This document shows, one piece after another, positions 32,250 to 44,419 of a DNA stretch of 53,083 bases. The notes under the pieces were generated by a model. It made no database searches and was not told the origin of the DNA. It saw only the letters and a program-made list of their open reading frames with translations. This DNA is from Gnetum montanum (Eukaryota; Streptophyta; Gnetopsida; Gnetales; Gnetaceae). The position numbers were made by a program, and so were the translations under genes. How positions within the stretch are numbered: position 1 is the first letter of the stretch; every line of letters begins with the position of its first letter. The DNA lies in NCBI GenBank assembly GCA_015680685.1, contig MNCI01002997.1:1-53083 (forward strand). Reading direction: 5' to 3'.

Positions 32250-34345
32250 GCATTTCTTTGCTATGGATGGGTAGGTATTTTACCTTGCATTGATGAAGTA
32301 GGCAGTAGAGGAATTGATGATGGTGGTGTAGGAGTGGACAAATGTTAAGGAGGATACAAAGGAAATGGAGACTCTCCTCTTGTAGAAAGTGCTTTCTAGT
32401 ACTCCAAAGGATAGTAGTAATGTGGGAAGTGTAACTAGAAGAGTCACATGGAGAGACTCACTACTAAATGTAGTATCCATAGGGATCAAATTGGTGAGAA
32501 GGGTATTATTGCCTTGGAGGTGGCATCCCCCATGACTTTGGGTGTTGCCACTACTAGTACTACTCTTGAGGTTGATGCAGTTCTCCACTTGAATAGTAAG
32601 CTTGTTGATGGAATTACTATTAATAATTGTATTGTGGATAAGGCAACCACTTGGGTGCTTGCCATTTTGCCAATCTAGGATTTAGAGTGTACACCCTAGA
32701 TTCTTGTAAGTATGACAATATAGGACAACATCCCTTGTGATGTTTGTATTGGCAGATGTCACATGCATAATCATCATTAGTTTTTGAATCTTCAACCTCC
32801 TCAACTACTACAACTTTTTCTTTATTTTTATGATATCCCTATTCATCATCATTCTTCTTCCTTCTTTCATGACCACTATCTTCTTAATCTCGATGTTCGT
32901 CTACAATCTTTAGAGTAGTTTGGAAGTTCTCATCCAAGGAGTCCAACATCTTATCAACCTTAGCTAATATTTCGGTAATAGATTTTTGGATCGGCAAGGT
33001 TTTCCTCTGCACCACTTCATCAAGTGGTGCATCTTCCTCATTCTCACAAAAATGGACCTCCCTTTTGTGGATGGAGGATTCTTTGTTTTATTCTTCTACA
33101 CTTTTGCATTTTTTCAGCTCTCCTTCCTCTTTGGCCACTTGCTCAATGAGTCTTTGAATCTAATGGATCCTTGGCTTAGAAATTCTTCCTTGGGAATAGA
33201 TCCCAAGGATTCTCCTTGTTTTAGTTTTGAGCCAATTTATGATATGGTGCAACTGATCTCGTTGAGAGTATCCATGGCCTAGACATCGGTGCAACAAAGA
33301 GAAGTACTTGCTCATGGCCATATCCAAGGACTTATGAGTGCCTTATATCCACCCTTGGATTTGCCTCCTTAGATTGGACACTCTAGAGTACATTTGGTAT
33401 TTGTCATTGAATAGCTTCAACATCATACTTTACCACCAAATAGATTTTAGTTCCAAGGACTGGTACTAACTTTCTACTTCCTTTATGAGTTTCATTGAAA
33501 ATAATTTCAACTTTTGTTGTTCAATCTCTACATTTTCCAATGTATATACATCATGAAGGCTTGCAAATAATTTTGTGGATATGAATTATATTCATCCTCA
33601 AACTTGGGGATATTGTTCATATCCAATCATTTAATGCAGCTATTCTTCAAGTGCCTTGTGGGAATTCTAACAACCTCTAAAATATTCAACATATTTCTTA
33701 TAGCTAGTAGAGGCTCATCATAGTCATAGTAGTTTCTACGGCCCTTATCATGGTCATGATGCCTATGATGAGTCCTACTGTGCCTTCATTCTCTATGATA
33801 GTTCATCCCCTTACTACTACTCATGCCCCTGATCCCATTGTCCTAGTGGGACCTATAATAATCTTGATCCCATCATTCATCTTCATCATGATTTCTGTTA
33901 TTCTTTCCATGGCCTTAGCCTCTACTTCTCTTATCAAAGTTGGAGGAGGAAGATAACGAGGATGATGATGAGGGAGAAAAGGAAGGAGAATCAACATCAG
34001 AACAATGCCTACTGCCTCCTCTTATTCGATACCTACCCTGGTCACCATGTCTATCTTTCTCTTAGTGCTTATCATTGTCATTGCCTCTAGATGAATAGCT
34101 ATGGTTATCATCATTTAAGGTCCCTTGATCTTGAGATCCATTCTCCCCATTACCAAGGTTGTACACTATTAACTATAATTGTTGGTTAAGGGTCTCCCCA
34201 TCAAAGAGAGGAGAAGAATTCGTATATTGGAAAGACAAGTCCTCTCTTCTTTATGTGTTTGTAGGAATAAGTATTTAGGAAACCTTTTACATTTTGAAGC
34301 CTCATATTGAGCTTCCATTTTCCAATCTTTCTTTCATTAAGCCTT
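32250..34345 (-). pseudogene. Outer element gag, C-terminal part
   Basis: Continues gag from the nested insertion. It starts with RLNER-like residues and a Ser/Asp/Arg-rich hinge (SPSFSPSSSSSLSSSSNFDK near 33990-33930), followed by the retrotransposon gag domain in broken frames (33750-33200). Near 32770-32740 is CDICQYKHHKGCC, a possible non-canonical zinc knuckle (CX2CX3HX3C), also present in the nested element. Stops and frameshifts are frequent. Confidence 0.7.
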
Positions 34346-35178
34346 TGATAAATCACCATTTGATGTTGGCCACGACGTTGGGGCCACGACGTCACGTACG
34401 CAACGTTGGGGACTAAATTTGACATTGAATGTTTGATGTTAGGGTATATAACCTAAGAGTATAAATACCATGCTTGGGCTCTAGTTTTGGAGGTTTTTCA
34501 TTAGTCACTTTTTAGTTTTCAAGTAAGGTAGTGAAGCTCTTGTTATTTCTTCTCCCTTGAGTTAGAATATTTTTTGAGTGCCTATAGAAGGAGTCTAAAG
34601 TGTGTACAGTTCTTTGTTCAAGCACTAATGCACTTGAGCATAGCAGTGTGATGAGAATAAAACAAACTCTTTTGAAAATTCTTGTAGCACTAAGAATAGC
34701 TAAATATTTTCCTTATTACATTTTACTTTCTTGTTCTTTAATGTATTTGATTAAGCAATTTATTTCCAGCAAGTAATAAACATGAGCATGATCACTTCGA
34801 GCATTCATATAGTACTTGGTAACCCAACAACACTTAATGTTTGGTAGTCCAACAATGCTATATTTGTTCAAGATGTGTTCAAGAAAGTGGGGTAGTTACT
34901 TTTATTAGGCTAGCTAGGCAATAGACACTAGGTTTTAATCTACTCTACCCTTATTCTTATTGTAGGCGATTACATCCATAAAATATACAATTACACTTAA
35001 ACCATAACCTTGAGCCTTAAAAGTGTAGCTGGAAAGACAACGAATGTTCTCAATGCCATTTTGCTTCATAAAGGAACTAGTGTACAAGATAACTATAGGT
35101 CCATGGAATTTGACTGGATCGTGTGTAACGCCTTAGTGATTCGTATGGTTGGGCGTAGGGCTACCTTGCTGCTCATCA
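34346..35178 (+). repeat. 5' LTR of nested element
   Basis: Begins TGATAAATCACC and ends CTCATCA. The U3 start is CpG- and ACGT-rich (CACGACGTTGG, GACGTCACGTACG). A TATA box, TATAAATA, lies at 34460-34467, and AATAAA-like signals follow in R/U5 (for example GAATAAAAC near 34656). It matches the 3' LTR along its whole length. Confidence 0.9.
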
Positions 35179-35199
35179 TTGGCACCATTGCTGGGGACC
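35179..35199 (+). other. Primer-binding site, tRNA-Asp type, decayed
   Basis: TTGGCACCATTGCTGGGGAC follows the LTR directly. It is the Athila/Tat primer site TGGCGCCGTTGCCGGGGA, complementary to tRNA-Asp, with three changes. Each change destroys one of its three CpGs. Confidence 0.85.
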
Positions 35200-35339
35200 T
35201 TTTTGTTGTTTTATGCACTATCTAGAACCTAGTGAAATGTATTTAAATCATTGAAATGAACCTAAGATTCATATCTTATTTCACAATTACTACAACAAAT
35301 TCTTAGAGCACATTGTGACTTTTGTTTCACTAATCGACA

Positions 35340-37700
35340 ATGTCTTCTTCTCACAGGAGCGCTTCTCTACCCAAGCCTAATAACACTTGTCCATCAAAGC
35401 CTCAACAATATCAAATTACATATACTCATCCTAATGAGTATGTGCCAAACTTCACCTTCATCCTATACTAGGTTGAATAGCTGTGGTGGCATGACATGGA
35501 GGACAACATTGTGTTATCATTTGATCATGCTGCTCCTGCAATGCTTTATCAAATGCTTACACAATGTGGTCTTCAAGACCGCCATGGGGAATATATCGTG
35601 GAAGATGTCGATGCTAGGGATTATCATCCCACTGTAGCACAATGCCTATGAGATCAACAGCTAGAGTAGTGCTATGAACTTTCGAATGGAAAAGGACTTA
35701 ATGATTTTCCATTCCTATTGTACCAATAAGCTAGTGGAGATCTTCCACTTAATGATGCTCCTCTCTTTAACTTCAATGATGAAGGTCAAAACTAGAATCT
35801 ACACTCCACAGTTCACAATCCTGATTCTAGCAACAAGGGATCCAATGACAAAGTAGGATCTAGAGGGGCAAGTCAAGACAAGGATGTAGGTAAGAAGCAA
35901 GATCATGACAATGGTCGCGATCACCAAAGAGGTAGTAGTAGGCACTATGATGGTGCTGGTTCTTCTTCCTCTTCTTCTTCTTCATCATCTTCTTCTAGCT
36001 TTGACTGTGACTGTAGAAGGTGAGATCATGATGGAGGTGATCAAAATAAGCGCAATGATCGACAGGACCACAATAACCAAAGGGATCGTTGGGATAGGCA
36101 TGATTAAAGACGTAGACCTTCCAGAGAAGCACATCACCATGAACAAACAGGTAGTAGAGGGCATTGTAGGAACCATAATGAAGGCCTCGATGAGCCTCTA
36201 TTTTCTACAAAGTATGCTTAACATTGTAGAGGTAGTCAAAATCCCAACAAGGAATGTGAAAGATAGTTGGATCAAATGGTTAGACATGAACAATATTTCT
36301 TGATTTGAAGGAGGATATAACTTTGATTTGTAGAACCATCTTCAAGCTTTCCAAGATGCATGTGCCTTACAAAATATAGAGAATGAGTGGAAGAAACTAA
36401 AGCTATTTTCTAGGACACTCATCAAAGAAATAAAGAACTGGTGCTGGTCCTTAGAATTGGAATCTATTAGATGATGGAGTACCATGCTTGAAATGTTCAA
36501 TGATAAGTATCAAATGTACTCTCAGGTGTCCAACTTAAGGAAGAAAATTCAAGGGTGGAAACAAGGTGCACACAGACCTTTGGATGCTACCATTGGCCAA
36601 TACTACACCTTGATGCACAAATTCCTTGGCCATGATTATTCTCAATTGGCTCAACTCCACCACATTGTAGATGGGCTTCATAATGAAATAAGGAAAACCC
36701 ATAGTGTCTATGCCCAAGGATGATTGTTAGAACTAACTGCCTGTCAAGTACAAAGGTTAATAGAGCAAGTTGCTAAAGAGGAGGACGAACTCAGAAAAAG
36801 AGAAAGTGCAGAGGAGTACAACCACGATCATTCCATTTGCAAGAGGGAGGTTCAATTCTGTGACAGTGAGGATGGACTCATATTTGATGAAGGAATGCAT
36901 AAGAAAGCCTTATCACTTGAAAAATTCCAATTTGAACTTATGGCCAAGGTTGATCAGTTAAGGGACTCCATGGATAGCTGATTTCAAGTTGTCCTCAAAA
37001 TTGCTAAAGAGTCCCGAGAACAAGGTAGTGATTGTAACTGCAAGAGGCGTAAAGAAGCTAAACATGCATATTACAAAGGTAAGGGCAAAATTGCTATAAT
37101 AGAAGAGGTTACAAATAGTGAATTAGATGATGATTGTGGATGTGATGTCTGCTAGTATGAACATCCTAAGGGATGTTGCCTCACTGTGTCACATCTTCAG
37201 GAGTTCGGGGTGTATGCCTTACATCCATGACTTACACAAAGGCAAACATCTAAAAGGTTGCCTTATCCTCAAGGTAATCTCTGGCAGTTCCACTAGCAGC
37301 AACCATATTATCCAAGCAAAGCTCCACCCCAACCATATGAATAGTACTAATAATCATAGCAACCACAATCATGGGTGCTTGCACCACCAAGGTAATAATA
37401 CCCTTACTGGTAGCCTGATCCATATGGTTACCATATTTAGCAACCCATGTTTCCACGTGACTCTCCTAGTCACATTTCTAATATTTAGCCTTACTACCAT
37501 CCTTTTGATTACTATTGAACTCCTCCACATGAAAGAAGGGATGCCATCTCCTATCCTTATCCTCCTCCCATTGTTGCACACACTCCTCCCCTAGTTGCAC
37601 AACTACCACTTTCTCCACCAATGGAGGGTGAACTGCCCACTCAACCACAACAATGCAATGCTATGAGGGTTGTTCATTTGCAATCCAATCATCAATTGGA
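35340..37700 (+). pseudogene. Nested element gag
   Basis: Starts at ATG 35340 (MSSSHRSASLPKP), followed by YTHPNEYVPNFTFIL, MLYQMLTQCGLQDRHGEYIV and DVDARDYHPT; a Ser-run hinge near 35965-35997; and the gag core IVEVVKIPTRNVKDSWIKWL, LQAFQDACALQNIENEW, LKLFSRTLIKEIKNW, MLEMFNDKYQMYSQVSNLRK and HHIVDGLHNEIR. A charged tail follows (EQVAKEEDELRKRESAEEYN). At 37135-37170 lies CGCDVC*YEHPKGCC, a candidate zinc knuckle. Most in-frame stops are TAG or TGA where the third element or the outer element has Gln or Arg. Gag forms the particle and packages RNA. Confidence 0.8.
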
Positions 37701-37839
37701 GGGGTTGATTTCCCAATCAAAGAAAAGACCTTTCTTTTGACCCCGTAGTCCACCTAAGCCTTCACCCACACCCATGGTTGACAACCCTGCTCCTACCTCT
37801 TCCTCCATATCCAATTTCTTTAAGCCTCCTTCAAACCAA

Positions 37840-38400
37840 ACTCTACCAAGGATCCACACTATAATGCTTACTCACACCATGTTTGATTGGATCTGTGCAA
37901 TAAACCTTCCTAGGAAATTAGTTGATCCTGGAAGTCCTCTAATTTATTTGCAGATTGATTGGAATGAACCATGCAAGGCTCTTCTTGATTTAGGTTCTAG
38001 TGTTAATTTGATTTCTCATGAGATGTACATTGCTTGGAACCTACCTCCTCTTAAAAAGAGCAACATTAGATTGGAATTGGCAAACTAGTCCATCACTGTT
38101 CCATTGGGACCGGTAGAAGACATTATGACCATTGTCCGTGGATGGTCTTATCCTATCAACTTTTTGATAATCAAAGTGGAGAACTGCAAAGGGGACTTCC
38201 GAATCATCATGGAAAGAGCATGGCTAAGCACTATAGATGCAAGAATGGACATCAGAGATCTTTTCCTTGAAATATCTAAAGAAAATGCAGTCAAAAAGAT
38301 TAAGAACAAGAGAGTTTCATGCATCACATATAGTGACAATAGGTGCAATTGTGTCCAAAAACTTTGGGCCATCAAGCAAGCATCCATATCTGCATGAAAC
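37840..38400 (+). pseudogene. Nested element aspartic protease
   Basis: IDWNEPCKALLDLGSSVNLI, then SHEMYIAWNLPPLKK (37950-38060), carries a D-L-G version of the active site, as in Athila-type proteases. After one TAG, MGPVEDIMTIVRGWSYPINF, FRIIMERAWLSTIDARMDIR and LFLEISKENAVKK (38104-38300) give the flap and C-terminal part. It would cleave Gag-Pol. Confidence 0.8.
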
Positions 38401-38889
38401 TAGTGTGCACCAAAAGTAAAAATTCAAAGGTGTTTGTATGTAGTAGCCACAAAATAGGAGGGCATCCAATTCCTAACTGCTAATTCAGAAAGTAGCACAC
38501 TTTGTATGGAACCAGCTAAGAGCCTAACATGTGAATATGTCACGAGCATGTATGAACTTGAGTAAGTTCATCATCAACTCTCTGATGATACAAATGATTA
38601 TACCTATTGGGGAGAGTTGGAAATTCCTGAGAACTTCAAGCAACAATCCCTTGAACTGAAAACATTATTGGCTAGAATGGAATATGTATTTTTGAAAAAT
38701 AAAAAGCTAATTATAATCAATGTAAGACTTGCTCTAGAATAGAAAAAGATGCTGTTGAAAGTAGTTGAAAGATGGTCAGCAACTTTTGCTTAGTCATATG
38801 TTAAACTCACAAGGATTGATCATAGGATATGCTAGCATCATAATTACACCAACTCAACCATGAAGCCAAAATGAGAGCCACAAAGGCAG
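38401..38889 (+). other. Nested element: protease-RT linker, decayed
   Basis: Interrupted coding-like residues between protease and RT. ELEIPENFKQQSLELKTLLA- and DHRICxHHNYTNSTMKPK-like stretches near 38620-38880 recall the pre-RT region of gypsy elements. No separate domain is identified. Confidence 0.4.
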
Positions 38890-39540
38890 TTGAACTCCAA
38901 ATTGAAGCAAATTGTCAAGGAGGAAATTGAGCAACTCCTTAAGGTGAGGTTCATCTATCCCATTGCGGATAGCGAGTGGGTTAGCCCACTTCTAATTATG
39001 CCAAAGAAAAGTGGCAAATGGCAGGTTTGCATTAATTTTAGGCTACTGAATATAGCAACATTCAAGAATCACTTTCCATTGCCATTTTTTGACCAGGTGC
39101 TCGACATAATATTAAGGCATTACTACTACAACTTCCTAGATGGTTATAGTGGTTATAATCAAATTCAAATTATACCAGAGGACCAAGCAAAGACAACATT
39201 CATGAGTCCTTGGGGGACTTTTGCATATCGTAAGATGCCATTTGGTCTATGTAATGTCCCTGCCACATTTCAACACCTGGTCTTGAGCATCTTTCAATAG
39301 CAGATCGGTAGTGGTGTAGAAGTCTTCATGGATGACTTCTCCACCTATGGAGCTACATTTGAGCAAGCCTTGACCCACCTTGAGCAAGTGATAAAATGAT
39401 GTGTCAAAACCAACTTGTAGCTCAATTGGTAGAAAAGTCACCTCATGGGCATTGTATAAGGGTATAAAATCTCGCAAGCAGGAATTGAGGTGGACCCTAA
39501 AAAAATAAGGGTTGTCTAAGGAATAACTCACCAACTAGAA
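38890..39540 (+). pseudogene. Nested element reverse transcriptase
   Basis: A 136-codon open stretch reads MNSKLKQIVKEEIEQLLKVR, SEWVSPLLIMPKKSGKWQVC, INFRLLN, NHFPLPFFDQVLDIIL, NFLDGYSGYNQIQIIPEDQA and SPWGTFAYRKMPFGLCNVPA. The catalytic box VEVFMDDFSTYG follows after one TAG, with FMDD at 39325-39336. Athila-lineage signatures are clear. Four or more later stops (NL*LNW*KSHLM) inactivate it. Confidence 0.88.
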
Positions 39541-40310
39541 ATAGTTAAAGATATTTGATCATTCCTTGGATACATTGGCTACTACTGGCATTTCATAGAG
39601 AATTTCTCTAAAATCACAAAGATGTTGGTCAAACTGACAAAGAAAGATGCTCTTTTTGTCTAGATTCTGGAATGTGAAAAAGCGTTTTAGCAACTGAAAG
39701 AAAAGCTTGTGAAAAATCCAATTCTACAAGCACCTAACTAGTCCAAACTATTTCATATCATGACAGATGCATCGAATTATGCTTTGGGAGCTATGCTAAT
39801 GATTTAGATGACAAGAAATGTCCATACTACATCCACCATGCCAACTGAAGCATTGTCGTTGCACAATTGAACTACACCACTACATAAAAAGAATTGATGG
39901 TACTGGTATTTACTCTAGAGAAGTTTAGGCAATATCTACTTGGATAGAAGGTGTTCGTGCACATAGACCAAAGTGTCATCCGCTTCCTAATGAACAAGTC
40001 AACGATGAGCCCCTATGTCATATGGTGGCTGGTGATCTTGTAGAAATTCAATCTTACAATGGTAGATCAAAAGGGCACTAAGAATGTGGTCACTGATCAC
40101 TTGTCTCAGTTGCGATGCAATGACAAAGAGGACAAAAATCCATTATTTGATACGTTTCTTGATGAACTCCTCTTTGCTAGGGCAATAATTGAACAAATGT
40201 CCAATGATCCAAAATGGTATGATAACATTCTCACCAATCTTCTCACTCAGGAGATGCCACAAGGGTTGGACCACTGGAGGAAACAACAATTTCTTCACTA
40301 GGTAGAGTAC
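39541..40310 (+). pseudogene. Nested element RT thumb and RNase H
   Basis: Frames read SFLGYIGYYWHFIENFSKIT, LVKLTKKDALFV*ILECEKAF, FHIMTDASNYALGAML (the RNase H D in TDAS), FRQYLLG-like residues, and KGTKNVVTDHLSQLRCNDKE (40065-40130). The stops in FV*ILE and AF*QLKEKL stand where family members have Trp and Gln. The order matches a gypsy RT connection, RNase H and tether. Confidence 0.78.
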
Positions 40311-41500
40311 TTCATGGAGATTAATGGACACCTCTACAAGATGTGCATCGATGGCCTGGTTCATTTGTGTGTCCTTGATGTTGATCAATTGTGCATGCTC
40401 CAAGACACTGATGAAGGTTCTTATGAAGGTCACTGTGTTAGGAGATGCACGATCATTAAAATCCTAATGGTAGGGTACCATTGACCAATACTGTTCAGGG
40501 ATGCTCACCATTTCATTCGCTATTGTGAGCGATGCCAACAGGGTGGTGGAATGACTACTTGAATGGAGGGACCTCAATAATGGATTCAATCATTAGAACC
40601 ATTTAACATTTGGGGTATTGATTTCATGGGTCCCATCATGCCCATGTCAAATGGAAAGGTGTACATCATAGTCACTGTTGACTATTGTACAAAATGGGTA
40701 GAAGTAGTAGCCATCATCGACTATACATCTTCATCAACATGCATTGATTTCTGATAATGAAACTTATTTTATAGGTACTACTTTTTGGAAGCTCATGCAA
40801 CACTTAGGTGTTGAACACAAACTCACAACACCTTACCATCCCCAAGCTAATGGTCAAGCTGAGGTTACCAATAGAAGAATTACAAGAATACTAACAAGAA
40901 CTATTAGCAAGTATAGGAAGGGCTAGAGCACAAAACTCAATGATGCCCTTTGGACCTACAACTCAACTTGGAAACTTCCTATAGGATACTCTCCCTATGA
41001 GCTTGTGTACGGCAAACTGCCAACACTTCTTATTCAATCTAAACTTCATACACTTTAAATGGCTTGTGACCTTGAACTTGACTTAAGTCTAGCCCAAAAA
41101 GAAAAATTAATGAATCTCAACCTACTAGACAAAAACTGATTAGTGGCCTTATCATCTAATGGGCTGCACAAGACCTATAACAAAAACCATCATGAGCTAA
41201 AAATTAGAAAATTTAAATTTCAACTAGGAGATAAGGTTCTCTACTAGAACCCCACACATGTACCTCGACAAACTAAGTTTTAGACATTGTGGGAAGGATC
41301 TTATATCATTTATGAAATGTTTCCTTCAAGGGCCCTAATGATCTATAAACCTGATAACCCAAGCAAGAAACAACTGTTCAACATCCAACAAATTAAGCCT
41401 TTGCATGAGCATACACCAGCTAACACAATAAGCACCTCATCCGATGGACAACCATGCTCGATATTTTGGATCTCCTCCTTTCAACTTAGTCATGGGAAAG
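40311..41500 (+). pseudogene. Nested element integrase
   Basis: Zinc-binding end: RYCERCQQGG (about 40518). Core: [20 protein letters not shown] and [14 protein letters not shown] (first catalytic Asp; 40605-40700), [20 protein letters not shown] (second Asp; about 40740), TTPYHPQANGQAEVTNRRIT (Glu; 40830-40880). C-terminal part: YSPYELVYGKLPTL, ACDLELDLSLAQKE and WEGSYIIYEMFPSRALMIYK. All three D,D,E residues are present, but frame changes between them break the gene. Confidence 0.85.
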
Positions 41501-43580
41501 ATGGCCAACCATGCTAACCATTCAAGCAGCTCCTCAGTTTTTCAACTTTTTTGTTTTACACATTTTTCATTTTATAACTTTTTGTTTTACATGTTCTTTG
41601 TTTTACATCTTTTTGTTTTCATGTTATTAATATTTTGTAATTTTTGTTTTATACCATCATTAGTACATTTGATATTTCTTGAATAATTTACACTTTCTTC
41701 TATATTTTCTTTTATTTGATGTGATTTTTTAACTTTTTGTTAATAAGTGCCAGGTACATTGGTAATGCATTACTTAATGGTGGTATGTCCTATTTATTTA
41801 ATTGTTGGTGTCTGGTTTCTAGCTTTGAATTTAATTATGGATAATTAGGACATGGTTTCTTTTTCATGTACTAGGCAATGAGTCCACAACATCCACCCAT
41901 CTACACACTCTATGGTTTTCCTTGTTTTGGAAATGTGCAGTCCCTTTTTCACTAAAAAACTTTATTAAATTTGTGACTTTGGTAGTTTCCAGAATTGGGA
42001 AGGATTTAAAGGTTTGAATAGGGTGTGGCTTCAAGGGGATTTGGTATTCTTTGTACTTTTCTATTTGCCTAGGTGCATGTGTGTTTCCATAAATTTCTTA
42101 CCATTTTGTGCCAATCAATAAAGGAAGTTGAATAAGTCCTTGCATTGTGTGATTCTCATTAGGAAAAAAAAATGATGAGGATTCAAAGCACACCCCTTGG
42201 ACAAAACAAATGCATATGTCCTTGCATGGTGTGGTTCTCATCAAAAAGGGAAAAAAAAAGAAAAAAGATAAAAATTGAAAGCACACCCCTTGGACAAAAT
42301 AAATGCATGTGTCTTTGCATGGCGTGGTTCCCATTTCAGAAAAAAAATGGGAATTCAAAGAACATCCCTTAGAAAAAATAAATAGGCTACAAGCACTAGT
42401 TATGGGACTCATCTCCTCTAACTAAGGCCCTTCCTCACTTCCTACTTCTTCTCTAATTTGGAATGGTGGTTGTTTTGTGGGAGCACTCTGGTGTCTCAGG
42501 GGATGGATTGATCTTAGAATGTCAATGTGAAGTCACTGAAAGTGGTTGGTTTTGGTCTAGACTAAGGATTGATCCTATCAAGTCATTTAACCACAAAATC
42601 CACAAGGAACTTTATTTGACCATAATTAGAAACTCCATTCCACACACTCTCTCTTATTCATCTATGCTTTCCATGTTCCACCTCACTACCAGTGTCATGT
42701 TTTGGTTCGATGTCCTAGTTTGATGTGTTGAAATTCTTAGTTAGTTAGTTCTAAATTTTTGTACTTATCCTTCTATACCCATTAATCATCCACAGGGCCC
42801 ATGGACTCTTTGGTTTGAAGTTATGCAAGGGCATAAAAGGCCTATGCCTACTTTGGGGAGGACCCACTTGCATATCTTTTGGTTGGGTTAGTTAAGTTCT
42901 TTATCCTTAGACATTTTTACAATCAAAATTTTTTTGTTTATCCCATCAATGACATCCAATTGTACACATCTTCATAATAGTTTTTAGTGAATTCTTCTTT
43001 TCATTCTTGTGAATTCTTATATCCTCTTGAAATATTTCCTTATATTAAACTTTTTCAAATTTAATGAACTGCTTAATTTAATTAACCCTATCTATCAGCC
43101 TTCCCGCTAACACTATTCAAGGAACTAATAAACCAAAATCATAACCTAGCCAAGTGTAACCACCGATGAGATAAGGCATTTAACAGTTATGTGTTACACA
43201 TTGCATACTAATTCATGATCCTATTGTAATTATAGTGGGAATCATGGACTGGAAGTGGGACTATCTTCACCAAGGATGATGTAGCAATACCACACAATAA
43301 GGACCGTTTGTGATTGAAGGATCTCTTCTCTCTCTTTCATTCTCCTGTTTCCAAGAGGTGTTGGATGTTAATATTCTCCAGGGTGTTCACTCCTCTTTTC
43401 ATAAACACCCAATATTGTAAAAATTGTAATTCTATACACTTGGGTACTCAGAGTCTATATGTCTGTTTCATCTGAGTTAGTTTGTCATGTTAGTTAATAA
43501 TCCCACACCTACCCAATATGTTATATTGTAAAGAACTTCTTCCTCCTGTTCTTCACTCAAGGACGAGTTTTCATTCAATT
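41501..43580 (+). other. Nested element: 2 kb non-coding before 3' LTR
   Basis: No gene was recognised; no envelope-like frame with signal peptide and membrane segment is visible. It contains a three-unit degenerate tandem repeat at about 42138-42395 (TCCTTGCATGGTGTGGTTCT ... A-run ... AGCACACCCCTTGGACAAAA), unit about 80-93 bp with variable A-runs. Long non-coding 3' regions with tandem repeats are common in Athila/Tat elements. Confidence 0.6.
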
Positions 43581-43589
43581 GTGGGGGTA
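43581..43589 (+). other. Polypurine tract of nested element
   Basis: GTGGGGGTA directly precedes the 3' LTR (TGATGAATC). It is the purine-rich primer for plus-strand synthesis and marks the LTR border. Confidence 0.75.
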
Positions 43590-44419
43590 TGATGAATCAC
43601 CATTTGATGTCAGCCGCAACTTTGGGGCTGCAACGTCACGTATGCAATGTCGGGGCTTGGATTTGAAGTTGGGGAATATACCTTGAGTTTATAAATACCA
43701 TGCCTAGGCTCTAGTTTTGGAGGTTTTTCATTAGTTAGTTTTTAGTTTTCAAGCAAGGTAGCAAAGCTCTTGCTGTTTCTTTTTCCTAGAGTTAGAATAT
43801 TTTTTTAGTGTCCACAGAAGGAGTTTAAAGTGTGTATGGTTCTTTGTTTGAGCATTGATGTACCTGAGTGCAATAGTGCAATGGGAATAAAATGAAATCT
43901 TTTGACAATCCTTGCAGCACTGGGAATAGCTTAATATTTTCCTTATTGCATTTTACTTTCTTGTTCTTTAATGCATTTGATTAAGCAATTTATTTCCAGC
44001 AAGTAATGAACATGAGCAGAATGACTTCAAGCATTCATATAGTACTTGGTAACCCAAAAACACTTAATTTTTGGTAGCCCAGTAGTGCTATATGTGTTTA
44101 GGAAAGTGGGGCAGCTACTTGTGTTAGGCTAGCTAGGCAATAGACACTAGTTTTCAATCTACTCTACCTTTATTCTTGTTGTAGGCGATTACATCCATAA
44201 AATATAAAAATGATAAAATCATATACCTCAATTACACTTAAACCATACCCTTGAGCCTCACAAGTGTAGTTGGGAAGACAATGAACATTCTCAACATTGT
44301 TTCGCTTCCTAGAGAAATTAGTGTACGAGATAACTATAGGTCCATGGAATTCGACTAGGTCACATGTAATGCCTTAGTGATTCTTATGGTTGGGCATTGG
44401 GGTACCTCATCACTCATTA
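43590..44419 (+). repeat. 3' LTR of nested element
   Basis: Begins TGATGAATCACC and ends CTCATTA. TATAAATA is at 43690-43697. Compared with the 5' LTR it has many C/T and G/A differences and a roughly 22-bp insertion near 44210 (AAAATGATAAAATCATATAC). Confidence 0.9.

Larger units (their letters stand above)
34346..44419 (+). mobile_element. Athila-like Ty3/gypsy element, plus strand (nested)
   Basis: A 10.07-kb LTR retrotransposon with both LTRs (34346-35178 and 43590-44419), a primer-binding site, gag, protease, RT, RNase H, integrase, about 2 kb of non-coding DNA, and a polypurine tract. It sits inside the gag of the minus-strand element; flanks GCCTT (34341-34345) and GCCTC (44420-44424) form a target duplication with one change. 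The two LTRs differ at many sites, mostly transitions, so the insertion is old. Every gene has stops. Confidence 0.92.

Noticed and set aside
37250-37581. Minus-strand open frames within the nested element
   Set aside because: They are antisense to the gag tail and appear as shadows of low-complexity His/Pro-rich coding DNA.
40143-40433. Minus-strand 96-codon frame opposite the integrase region
   Set aside because: It is antisense to the RNase H-integrase junction; no motif supports it.
41501-43580. An envelope-like gene in the nested Athila-like element
   Set aside because: No long frame, signal peptide or membrane segment is visible in the 2 kb before the 3' LTR.
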